Source: Mangifera indica (taxonomy: Eukaryota; Streptophyta; Magnoliopsida; Sapindales; Anacardiaceae). From it: a DNA stretch of 64,000 nucleotides. A program made the translations under genes and the position numbers. Below, piece by piece: positions 1-9,655 of the stretch (its first letter is position 1; every line of letters begins with the position of its first letter). The notes under the pieces are model-generated. The model ran no database searches. It was given only the letters and a program-made list of their open reading frames with translations, and was not told the origin of the DNA. The stretch spans positions 1,984,001 to 2,048,000 of the forward strand of contig NC_058153.1 of assembly GCF_011075055.1 (NCBI RefSeq), given 5' to 3'.

Positions 1-46
1 AAGAACAATATTTGAAAAAAAAAAAAAAAAAAAGGAAACAAACACA

Positions 47-232
47 ATGAAGATTCACTTCAAGTTCACTAATTGGAAGAATTTTTGTCAGAACCTGAAC
101 TTGCATCTGAAACTCCCACTGTGCCTCCTCCTCGTCATCATCATCATCATCATCTCAATTTACTCCCTAAACCCAGATCCCATTATTAACCATTCTTTAA
201 CTAGAACAACTTCAACGGCTCTGATTGCTTAA
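47..232 (+). CDS. Possible small membrane-anchored peptide, unrecognised (61 aa)
   Basis: A short open frame follows an A-run and has a reasonable plant start context (acacaATGAAG). The product would have a basic N-terminus and one very hydrophobic stretch at about residues 26-41 (CLLLVIIIIIISIYSL). Part of that stretch comes from a CAT/ATC trinucleotide run, so the hydrophobicity may be an accident of a simple repeat. No family motif is recognised; the C-terminus does not match CLE, CEP or IDA peptides as I know them. It could equally be non-coding. Confidence 0.15.
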   Translation: MKIHFKFTNWKNFCQNLNLHLKLPLCLLLVIIIIIISIYSLNPDPIINHSLTRTTSTALIA

Positions 233-437
233 TAATTGCACATAGGTCCCACTTATAGGGCCCCACTTCATTGATTACAGTACCACAGATCAACCCTAGA
301 GGAGCTTAACCTCAGAAACAAAGATCACCATTAAAGACTTTTTTTTCTTGTTTTCCTAGTTTTATGAGAACCACTTAATTTTATAGATTAACAACCTGAA
401 TTTAAGATTTATAATATATGTAAATCAGGAATATTTA

Positions 438-887
438 TCATACCCAGAGTGCGCCAACTTCAACGAGCTTAGGCACGAGGTGGCCGCTGAGATGGAGAGC
501 AAAGAGAGAGTCAAGGCCACCGACGTAGGTGCCGCCAATGAAAACGGCAGGCGGTGCAGGGTTACGAGGAGAGTCATGGCTGTCATTCGAGGCCGTCGGA
601 GGCAAAGCGGAGATCTCATGGTCTTCGAGTTCGATGACGGTGGGGTGAACTCCGATGGTAGCGAGTAGTTTCCTCATGACGTGGCACATGCAGCAGGAAG
701 ATCGACTGAAGATGATCACCGGGTGTTCAGAAATAAGGCGTTGAATTTTGGTCTCAGTGGATTCTTCTCCATCGATTGACAAGTTAGTGGGAGCGCCGGT
801 CATGGTGGAGGAAGAGGAAGGAGAAGACGAAGTTGGATTTAGGTCAAGTTGAACGATGTCGTTTTGGTAACGTCGGAGGCCTTGCAT
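438..887 (-). CDS. GRXC9: CC-type glutaredoxin (ROXY class, GRXC9/GRX480-like), intronless
   Basis: Single-exon 149-residue protein. The glutaredoxin fold starts near residue 45, and the CC-type active site CCMC is at residues 65-68 inside FSRSSCCMCHVMRKLL. A PAVFIGGTYVGGLDSL segment supplies the glutathione-site PAVFIGG motif. The C-terminus is GALWV, close to the ALWL tail through which ROXY proteins contact TGA bZIP factors. The start at 887 is chosen because the protein then begins MQG, as GRXC9 does, and the total length is close to the usual 130-150. Residues 18-35 are a Ser-rich linker. Family knowledge: land-plant-specific regulators that work with TGA factors in the nucleus, in salicylic acid/jasmonate cross-talk and detoxification; redox activity is often weak. 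The last residue is V rather than the usual L. Assignment to GRXC9 rather than another ROXY is by overall resemblance only. Confidence 0.88.
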   Translation of the reverse strand: MQGLRRYQNDIVQLDLNPTSSSPSSSSTMTGAPTNLSIDGEESTETKIQRLISEHPVIIFSRSSCCMCHVMRKLLATIGVHPTVIELEDHEISALPPTASNDSHDSPRNPAPPAVFIGGTYVGGLDSLFALHLSGHLVPKLVEVGALWV

Positions 888-1303
888 CGCTGGCGAGAAC
901 GGCGACGTGGTGTCAACGGAGTGATGGGGAAGCGAAGTGGAGAGAAGAATTGTGTTGTGGGGGAGTTTTAAGGAAGAAAGGAATAGAAGGGCCTGGTGGT
1001 GGTGGCGTGGTTGCTTACATCACAGACAACTGTGTAACATATGAAATTGGCTTCTTTGGGATCATAAGCTTTGGGGGAATTCTGGAAGCACACTCGCTGT
1101 TCATTGCTCGTGATTTTTACGTGCTTTGACATGACAGAATATTCTTTCTTTCTTTTGTTTTTACTTTTTCTTTTTTACTTTACCAATCATCTTTGACCTA
1201 TTTACAGCCATGCTTGATGGTTTCAAGGCGGAGGAGTGAAAGTAAAAATGATAAGGTGCATGCAGAGAGCTTCGAAACAAACAAAAGTTTGTTAAAAGTT
1301 ATT

Positions 1304-2100
1304 GGCCAAATAACAATATCCCACCCAAGGTTTGCATTAACTACTTTTACCTTCAAGTTTTAAAAAGTCAAATTTTCTATTATCCATTTTTATCAATGAA
1401 TTCTCTTTAGTGAAAGAACAAAAAAAATTATTTTACATAAATTTTTATTTTCTCTTGTCTTTCTATTTTCTCTTTTCATTCTTTTTCTATTTTTCTTTTC
1501 TCCATAATTTTCTTTTATGTTCCTTTCTAAAAAGTTGGAGAATAAATTGTAATTTTTGTAAAAAAATAATAAGGTGTTAAGAAATTTTTTTAGGGGGTTT
1601 GAAAACTTTAAAAAATAGGATTTTTTTTTTTAAATTTTAATATACCTATTAATAAATTAAAAATGACATTTATATTTCTAAAGAACTCGTGATAGAGTTT
1701 TGATATTTTTATAAATATTAATGATAAAATTTTAAACTATAAGTGATATATTGATAATTTGATATTTAATGACCATTTATAATTTCAATAAAACTATAAA
1801 AACAATTATTTTTATAAAAATAAATAGATTAAACGGCAAATATGAATTTAATTTTTTATAGTTTAAATAATAAAACTTTGTGGTTTCATTATCATTGAAA
1901 GTTTGATTGATAAAATTTTAAATTATTAATAATAAATTAGTAATTTAATATTTAATAACAGTTTTATAATTTTAATAAAAATATAAAATAATTATTTTAA
2001 ATAAAATAAATTCACTAAAAAATATATGATAAATAAAAATTTAATTTTTATGGATTAAATAATAAAAATTTATCGTTTCATTACCATTGAGAGTCAACGA
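1304..2100. mobile_element. Degenerate fold-back element remnant with a GGCCAAA left end
   Basis: The left end at 1304 reads GGCCAAATAACAATATCCCA and then CCCAAGGTTTGC, matching the termini of the intact elements at 15.3, 21.0 and 45.4 kb. The interior is AT-rich with T/C runs (TTTTCTCTT-type, 1440-1510) like those near 47.1 and 56.0 kb. I could not find a matching right end or target duplication, so the right limit is approximate and the copy is probably truncated. Confidence 0.4.
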
Positions 2101-2248
2101 TTGGAAAGTTTAGTAAAGATGCACAACGATATAAATTTTGTCGTTTTATACAAGTGTGGTTCCGAAACACTGAATATTTCCCCGGAGAAGTTGCGTGGTC
2201 GTGCAATAGTCACATGGGTGGGGGTTGTTTAATAGCCAGCAAATGACA

Positions 2249-2529
2249 TGACGTCACATTGACTTCGACGTGGACCTGTAAGATCAAACTCTGACGTACG
2301 CAAGATGTTAAAAACAGGGCAATAATCTGACGTGGACGGTATGTGGACCCACTTCATTGACATAATCATCGGAATGAAAATACACTTGTCTCGTCACCAT
2401 GACGTCCCCTGTTGGACACGTGGCGGTTCTTTTAACTTTCCTTCAGGTGGGGAGATTGTTGGTTATAATAAGTGAACTCCAAGAAACTTTTGGGTCTGAG
2501 TTGGATAACCAATAAAAGAAGACCACGTG
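2249..2529. promoter_or_regulatory. Cluster of TGACG (TGA/bZIP) and CACGTG (G-box/ABRE) motifs
   Basis: Four TGACG cores lie within 160 bp: palindromic TGACGTCA at 2249-2256, TGACGTAC at 2292-2299, TGACGTGG at 2328-2335 and TGACGTCC at 2400-2407. Two G-boxes follow: CACGTG at 2417-2422 (in GACACGTGGC) and at 2524-2529. The region is less AT-rich than its surroundings. It lies 1.36-1.64 kb upstream of the minus-strand glutaredoxin start. TGA factors bind TGACG and regulate GRX480-type genes in Arabidopsis, so a distal regulatory region is plausible but inferred. Confidence 0.45.
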
Positions 2530-2539
2530 GGTTGTCAGT

Positions 2540-3434
2540 ATGGTTCGTGATTATGATCGAGAAGGGAGTGGTGGTCCCTACCACATTATGAATTTGGGGT
2601 TTGGGGCGGCTTTAAAGTTGCACCTGCACCGTTGAAGGTGGTAGAATTAGTGTATGCCATCCGATGTGCTAAGATAAGTTGAGATTTCATTTGCATCACT
2701 ACTCTGACGGTCCCACTTTAATTTTATAAAGTTTCAAGCCCTCTTTTGTAATTTTATCTCAATTATTTGTGTTTATCGTATTAAATAAATAAAATTTTAA
2801 ATAATATCAGATAAATCAAGAATCAAATAGATATGATATTGTCAAGTCTCATATCTAAACATTTTTTTTACTAAAACTATTTTTTGAAGATTATATATTA
2901 TTTTTTATTTTTCAAATTCAAAAGCTTAAAATTGATTAGGCCGTGAAGTTTCAAAAGGAAGAGATTGATGATGAGGGTGTGTAATGGAAGGAAGCGTGGA
3001 GAGACTTCCATAAGTATGCAAATGGGTTGTGAAAGTGGTACCGGTGGTCACCATGCACAAGGTCAATTCTCCATGTACATCAAATGGTATGTTGTCGTCG
3101 TGCTTAACATCACACCATTTTACGGAACAAATTCTTTATGGCCATTGTCAGTGCTTTTACAGCACTCTCCCAACTTGTCCACAGAAAATTTATGAAGAGC
3201 CCCTCAATTCAATGCAGAGCCTAACAGATTCCTCCTTTCAAATTCATAAGAGCTAACTTGATTGATAGAGGTAAAAATATGGTAATTAAATAATGCAAAT
3301 TTAAAATCCATTGATGAAATATTAATATCAAGCTTTTGACTTATCTAATAATATAATTGTAGAGTTAATCATTAGACTTGAATCACTTGTTTGGTGTAAT
3401 TGATAGCCCAACCCAAAATAAGTATTCCTCATTA
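2540..3434. other. Intergenic, no supported gene
   Basis: Mixed-composition DNA. A stretch at 2960-3250 is less AT-rich and carries two overlapping short open frames (about 75 codons) that resemble nothing I recognise. I see no splice structure or domain. It may be an old gene fragment or a non-coding transcript. Confidence 0.4.
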
Positions 3435-3436
3435 CT

Positions 3437-3925
3437 AGGGGTGGATTCAGATCAGATCAAATCAAAACACTTTTTTACTTAAGTTTGGTTCAAATAAAAC
3501 ATAGTCTGGTTTGAATTCGATTCGAGTTTATCGAGCCCAATTTAAGTTTGATTCAGATAAAAAATGGTTCAGTTCCAGTTTGACATGATTTTGTACCTTG
3601 ACTCTATAGTTTAAATTCACAGCTTGGTTTTTAGACTTGAATGTATCATTCAGATTTGTGGCTCGAGTTTGTAGTTTATTAACAAAACAACATCGTTTTA
3701 TTCAAATAATATTCAAAAAATTTTATTCAAGCTATAAATTTGAACAAAATCAAATCACAAATTTGAATTATTGATTTGAATCGAACGCCTATTAACTTAA
3801 GTTCAACTCAATTTAAAAAACAAACCAAATCTTCTAATTGAGTTTGGTTTGAATTTAAATCAAACGAAGTTGAACCAAGTTAAATTAAACCAAATCAACT
3901 GAAATCATATACAGGCCTACTCATT
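3437..3925. mobile_element. Degenerate TAGGGGTG-type element
   Basis: Begins ACTAGGGGTGGATTCAGATC and then consists of degenerate GTTTGAATTCGATTCGAG-like motifs, passing into their complements (GAATCGAAC, AAACCAAATC) towards about 3900. This gives an overall inverted-repeat character. Similar sequence occurs at 16481, 38519, about 41700 and 55030. The right end (near CAGGCCTACTC) is a poor match to the left and no target duplication is evident. Confidence 0.4.
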
Positions 3926-4044
3926 ACCTCTATATATATAACATAGTGTTTTATATTGAATTGTTATAGAGTTGGTTATAAGATTTGAGATATCACTTAG
4001 TTTTGACAATCAATTATTTGACTTAAATAAAAATCCCTCCTTTA

Positions 4045-4077
<33 letters not shown>

Positions 4078-4079
4078 TG

Positions 4080-4132
<53 letters not shown>

Positions 4133-4133
4133 T
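4045..4133. repeat. Compound microsatellite (ATAC)n-(AC)n-(AT)n
   Basis: ATAC tetranucleotides run to about 4070, then a second ATAC block, about 15 AC units and a short AT tract ending at 4133. Open frames reading HTHTHTH or VCVCVC across it are artefacts of the repeat. Confidence 0.95.
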
Positions 4134-7100
4134 AAATGCAATACGAGAGATCATCACCTCTGGGCTAGAAATTGCTACGCTCATACTATGTCTTACTTTA
4201 TTGTGTATACGGATTGCCAAAAGGACAAAGAATTAATTGAATATTCCTGATTCACTATATTTCCCATGCATATGTATTTATTGTGCATAAGAGTAGCCAA
4301 AAAAGGAGGACCTTAAATAAAATAAATTTTAAATTAAGTGATCAATTTTATTATTATTAAATTAAATAAGTTAAGAATTTAATATTTAAATTTTTTTTTT
4401 TTTTTTACATATAAAATCTCCTTTTTTATTATTATTTAAATTATCTTTTTAAATAGATGAAAGCTTAGTTACTTAATGCACACACGGTATGTTTTCCCAT
4501 GGTAACTATAAATAAATATATATAAACTTCAATTATTTTGTGCCTCACTTTAAAGTTTCTGTTTGGCACCAATTCTGTCAAATAGGTCAATGGGTCCATT
4601 TGAATTTATTAAATAGATGAACATGAGTGCCGCTAAATTTGACAAAAATCAAGAATTTGGACGTATTTATGACGTAAATGTAGGGATCGCTAAAGTTGAC
4701 TCCCAGGATTTTCAGAAATTTTTAAGGCATAACGTAAGCGGCAGGACCACTTTATGTCCGGCACAGACACAGTTGTAAGTTATTGTCCTAAATCTTATAG
4801 TATATTAATCTTAATTATTTAAAATCTTACGTATGATAAATTATAATATTATTAAAAATTTAATAATAAAATAATACTGATTATAGTAATATAAAATAAA
4901 TATTAAAGAAAAATTGGATATATAATAGTTTTTAAGACAATTAAGTCAAATAGTCAAAAGTTTATATCTATAATTATGGTTATTATTCTTCGAGACAATA
5001 TTCCACATCCAATAAAGTAAGTACATAAATTATGTAAAGATATAATAAGGACTTTCGTTTGGAGAAGAAATCTTCAAGAGAATTACTGAAGTTTAAAAGT
5101 TGTCGCCTAACTTAGGATAAGATCGAACTAATCTTTCTTTTCTTCTCATTAGCGTAATTGAAATTCGAAATCATATTTAATAAATCATAAAATTATTAAT
5201 CATATACCTAAATTAGAATCTGTTCTTGTTGATAAAGAATGCAATTCAAATACGATCTGAGCTTCAATAATTCTTTTTTTCACAATACACTTTGCTTCTT
5301 TATATCTTGCTTGGATTGTGAAAGGAGGGAGACTGCTTCTGCATTCTTGGAGAGGAGACGAGAGGAAGAAAAAAATAAGCCTCTCTACTTTTTCCATCTC
5401 GGAGTACGGCGTGATAATTTACTGTATTATCAGCTCACACGATTTGTCAAAGGATGCCCCCATGTGAGCCACCACATGGCCGTACCCTCCAGAAGTGACG
5501 ATTAGAAATACAAATGTACAGCTTCTGTCAGAAACCCATACCCGTAATCGAAAAGATTTCAGATATTTCAGTCAACAGACCCTCCACCACCACCACCTTG
5601 AATCTGCCGGCGCCTCTGGCTTTCCAAATTTTTAAATTTAAGGTAACCTCGTTGACTTATTGAAGGTAGCTGACACATGGGTGGCCCAGTGATGTCATGA
5701 TCTGGATCTTTGTCGGCTAATAATCGGATCTTCTTTCCTAACCCCACGTCCGGTCGTCATAATCATATCGCTTGTTGACCGTACACGTGGTTGTGGGGTG
5801 ATGTGTAAAGTGTGCGTGGGGTAGGAAGATATGATGAAACAATCACATATTGTGTCGGGCAGGATTTAAAACCATCCAAAATGAGACTAATAGTTAGGGC
5901 TCGGTGGAAGAAATGAAATGACATCGACGGGTGCCTGCTTTTGATGTCTTCCATTTCCATATAATAAATGGAGAGAAACGTTCGTGCATTTAGGCCTGAA
6001 TCGGTTGGTTCGAGTGAAAACAGAGAAAGTACCAAGTAACTAGGTTTGAGATTTAAGCCTAGAAAGATCATTTAAATAGAATTTTATGTATAAAAAAATA
6101 TAAATATAATTTTTTTTAATAATATATTAAAATAAAATAATTAATTTACCTAATTCAATAGTTATAAGATCAATCACTAGATCGAGATTTATTATATTCA
6201 ACATGATTAGTTTGATTCTAAAAATAATTATCTTGTTTGGATATGTTTTCTCATAAAAAAAAATTAAACTTTTAATTTATCTGATATAATAGTTATGAGA
6301 TCTATCATTTAACACAACATATTAACCACCCATATGACAAAAAGAGAATAAAACACATGAATATATCAATGATTCGATTATCATACAATCAAATTATGTT
6401 ATCAACTGATATATTATTAAACTTGAAATAAAAAATAAAAAAATCTTTCTCATAACACACTGTACTTATAAACAACTATTGATGTGTAAAAATTAACCTA
6501 CATTAGATAAATAAATCACATCTTAATAATGTGAATATGTGATATGCGAAGCTAAAGTTATGTCATAATGATTGATCACTAATGTGTAAATCGTAACCCG
6601 TCTAAATAACATTAATTATTAGCGTACAGATGATTATTCATGTCATATAAGTGTCAATTGAGAATATGTAAATAACTTTCAATGCGTGACAAATGAGATT
6701 ATCGAGATACTCACGTCATAATTCACAAAATAGTGATGACTATTTCAATATGTAGCCATTAACTCGCACCCAAAAATATATCCTATATGTTGCATCTAAA
6801 GTAAGATCTAGGACTATAATCTTGATAAATGGTTCGTCACAAAGAGAACAATAGCAAGTGCTCGATAGGCAGGGGATCTCGAATAATCTCCAATGCGTAT
6901 AACCCTAGTCTTGCCACCTTCCACAAAAGGCTCTTTTAGCGAAAACATCACTAGGATGGTCCCAAATATAGGACCTAAAGCTTATTCGGCCTAAGACCCA
7001 TTAAGATAAAAATATTTTGGGCCTCACATTTTTTCAATTGCTCCGTTTTAGCAAAGCCCGGCCCATATCATCCTTAGCAAATATTCACAAATTCCTTAGA

Positions 7101-7200
7101 GATACACTTAGTTGCCAAATCCAGATAAAATTTAGCAACTCCAACCATCTATTTCCATCGCGGTCAATTCTAGTTTCAAAAGCATTCTCTGCAAATATCC
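4134..7200. other. Intergenic, no supported gene
   Basis: AT-rich DNA without a convincing exon. Some less AT-rich patches (4560-4780, 5320-6060 and 6850-7200) contain open frames of up to about 100 codons but no recognisable motif and no consistent splice structure. The last part is the distal promoter of the Hsf gene. Confidence 0.45.
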
Positions 7201-7203
7201 CTC

Positions 7204-7350
7204 GAAGCATCTAGAACCTTCGAGATCTTTGAAGCTGGATTGTCTGACACAATGCAGAAGCTTCTTCCAAATTGTAGAGGAACCGACACGTTACTGAGAA
7301 GTCAAATAGACTTTTGCCTTTCTAGAAATTTCTGCTCCTCCCTTTTATAC
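7204..7350 (+). promoter_or_regulatory. Heat shock elements and TATA box of the HSFA2 promoter
   Basis: A three-unit consensus element TTCTAGAAATTTC (nTTCnnGAAnnTTCn) lies at 7320-7332, just upstream of a TATA-like TTTTATAC at 7343-7350. Further GAA/TTC units in the correct 5-bp phase occur at 7204 (GAA), 7214 (GAA) and 7219 (TTC), and GAAGCTTC with a following TTC at 7257-7267. The whole cluster lies 100-250 bp upstream of the HSFA2 start codon. Such elements bind Hsf trimers, so the gene is probably itself induced by heat through an HsfA1-type activator or by its own product. Confidence 0.8.
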
Positions 7351-7450
7351 TCCTACAGTCTCTTTCCCCACTTCAACAGAATTTTAACTGAACCCGCCAA
7401 ATTTTAGCAACAAATTCGTCGTCGTTTCACACAAGTCAGTTAAGCTAGCA

Positions 7451-8677
7451 ATGGAGGGAGTGACAGTGAAAGAAGAGGAGAAGGAAACGGTGAAGTATAT
7501 AACTACTACATCAGCTGCTGCATCTTCTTCTTCATCATCTTCAAGTTTTTCACCACAGCCGATGGAGGGGTTAATCGATCCAGGCCCGCCTGCATTTCTG
7601 ACGAAAACCTTCGAAATGGTGGAGGACCCATCAACTGATTCCATTGTTTCGTGGAGTAGAGCTCGCAACAGCTTCATTGTTTGGGATTCTCACCAGTTTT
7701 CCACCGCTCTACTTTCCAAGTACTTCAAGCACAATAATTTTTCTAGCTTCATTCGCCAACTTAATACATATGTAAGTTTTCCAACAGAAAAAAACTGTTT
7801 TTTTTTTTGTTTTTAGGTATTTCTCTAATCAGTTTGATGTTGCGGTGTGATTCAGGGTTTTAGAAAGATTGACCCGGATAGATGGGAATTCGCCAATGAA
7901 GCATTTTTGGGAGGCCAGAAGCATCTATTGAGGACAATTAAAAGAAGAAGAAATGTCTCACAGAATATGCAACAGGAAGGAAGAGAGGCTTGTGTTGAAT
8001 TGGGACATTACGGATTGGATGGTGAGCTTGAAAGACTTAATAGAGACAGAAATTTGTTAATGGCGGAAATTGTGAAGCTACGGCAACAGCAACAGCAATC
8101 AAGAGACCAAATTATGACAATGGAGGCTAGGTTAGAAGCTACTGAAAGGAAACAACAACAAATGAGGACATTCCTTGCCAAAGTACTCAACAATCCAACA
8201 TTTGTCAAGCAATTTGCACAGAGAAATGCACGTAGACGAGAATTGAGAGATGTTGAAATTGGGAGAAAGCGGAGGCTAACTGCCAGTCGAAGCTTGGAGA
8301 ACTTGCAAGCAGAAACAATCACCATGACACCTACAGGAGTGGAAAGTGGTCAAGTTTTGGAATATGAAATCCAGGTTCAGGATGAATTGGGAACCTTGGA
8401 GACTGCTATAGAAACACTTTTCTCTTCTTCCTTGGACATCGAATCCAGCAGTGATGTAAATAATTCTATTCCTAGTTCAATGCCCGCAAGCAGTGGCAAT
8501 TTGGCTGCTGTGCATGAGACTACTTGGGAGTATTTGTTTATGGATGATTTATATTCCAGTAATCCAGAAGAAATTGTCGTGGGTGATCAATCAGAAACTG
8601 ATGTTCAAGTAGAGGATTTGGTTGAGGACTTGCAAGACATTGTGGATCAGATGGGTGATCTCAGGTCAAAACCATGA
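7451..8677 (+). CDS. HSFA2: Heat stress transcription factor A-2
   Basis: Two exons, 7451-7771 and 7856-8677, joined in phase 0 to give 380 residues. The single 84-bp GT-AG intron falls after LNTY inside the helix-turn-helix, the conserved Hsf intron site. Domains: Ser-rich N-terminus (about 24-33) followed by PMEGL; winged-helix DNA-binding domain, about 46-139; HR-A/B coiled coil for trimerisation, about 162-226, with the long class-A insert; bipartite-like nuclear localisation signal GRKRRL, about 243-248; AHA activator motif [11 protein letters not shown], about 329-339; C-terminal leucine-rich nuclear export signal [15 protein letters not shown]. The PMEGL segment, the order of motifs and the C-terminal DxVDQMGxLxSxP tail match Arabidopsis HSFA2 more than HSFA6b/A7. 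The MAX1 neighbour also supports A2. It activates chaperone genes and heat-stress memory in the nucleus. Confidence 0.93.
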
Positions 8678-9655
8678 TCAAAGACATTGCCTTTAGAGGA
8701 TTGGTTGTGGTGTTTTTCTAGGCTGAGTTGGCCTCTCCGACCCCATTCCTGTTTCTCCATATCTTATGTTTAATGAATCTTGTTTGGTTGTTTTTGTCTG
8801 TGGCAGCGTTTATGACTGATAAGTATACATGGTTTCTCATACAGAAGGAAGTGATGAAAATTGCAAAGAGTACAACATATGATCCTGTTTTTCTGTACCC
8901 TTGAACAATAATCCAAATAGTTTTTGAGTTTTACTAATACATGTTCTCAAATATTGCGCCTTTGAAATCCTTCGCACCAATTTGATATTCTGTATTTCTG
9001 TTGTTGCATTTTGCAGGGAGACTCATGGACGTAGCTTGGCTTACATATAATATTATTTTTTTGTCAGAACGAAAATTTGGGAATCTGTTTCAATTGTAAT
9101 GTCTCTAAGGTTGGCTTACCGTCTGTATTAATTCATTGATACCAATTCTTCCATTTCTGTTATGTTATACGTGCTCTGGTTTCAAGGGTGAGGAGCTAAA
9201 CATATATGCTCTCACAATCTTAAAAGGGAAGCTTAAGTAACTACAAAATTATCCTGAAGAAGAAGGATATTCTCATCTAAGAAGACAAACCCAGTAATTG
9301 GAATTAGTGAAAGATGCCTCAACACTATCAGACAATTTTGAAGTTTCTTTGATCTGGTACCAAGTCAAAGGTCCATTTCTGAAAAGCTGTCGCGAAATCT
9401 TGATATGAGCATCTACTAAAAGCAGTAAATAACAATTTCTGGCCTGTTAATGGTGACGTAATGACCTGAGAAGTCTTAAAGCATGAAACGACATGATTGG
9501 AGAAGGCAACATCACCACCACCGTAATTACATGTTTTTATTCACAATTGGGTATCTATTTCATAAAAGTAATCATTCATAAAACGACACAAACCAAATGC
9601 TCATAACATATGCTCGCTGAGACACCCACTTCTCAGAAACTCAGACTCATAAAAC
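8678..9655. other. HSFA2 3' untranslated region and MAX1 promoter, no gene
   Basis: The sequence after the HSFA2 stop is T-rich with several possible polyadenylation signals (AATAAT at 8906, TTAATGAATC at 8770), consistent with a 3' UTR of some hundred bases. The rest to 9655 is the upstream region of the P450. No clear TATA box was chosen. Confidence 0.5.

Noticed and set aside
4023..4250. Open frames with HTHTHT or VCVCVC runs
   Set aside because: Translation of a compound microsatellite.
5763..6071. 102-codon open frame on minus
   Set aside because: No recognisable motif, no splice partners, and composition like the surrounding spacer.
7847..7855. In-frame ATG directly before HSFA2 exon 2
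   Set aside because: It is in the intron next to the acceptor; using it would lose half of the DNA-binding domain.
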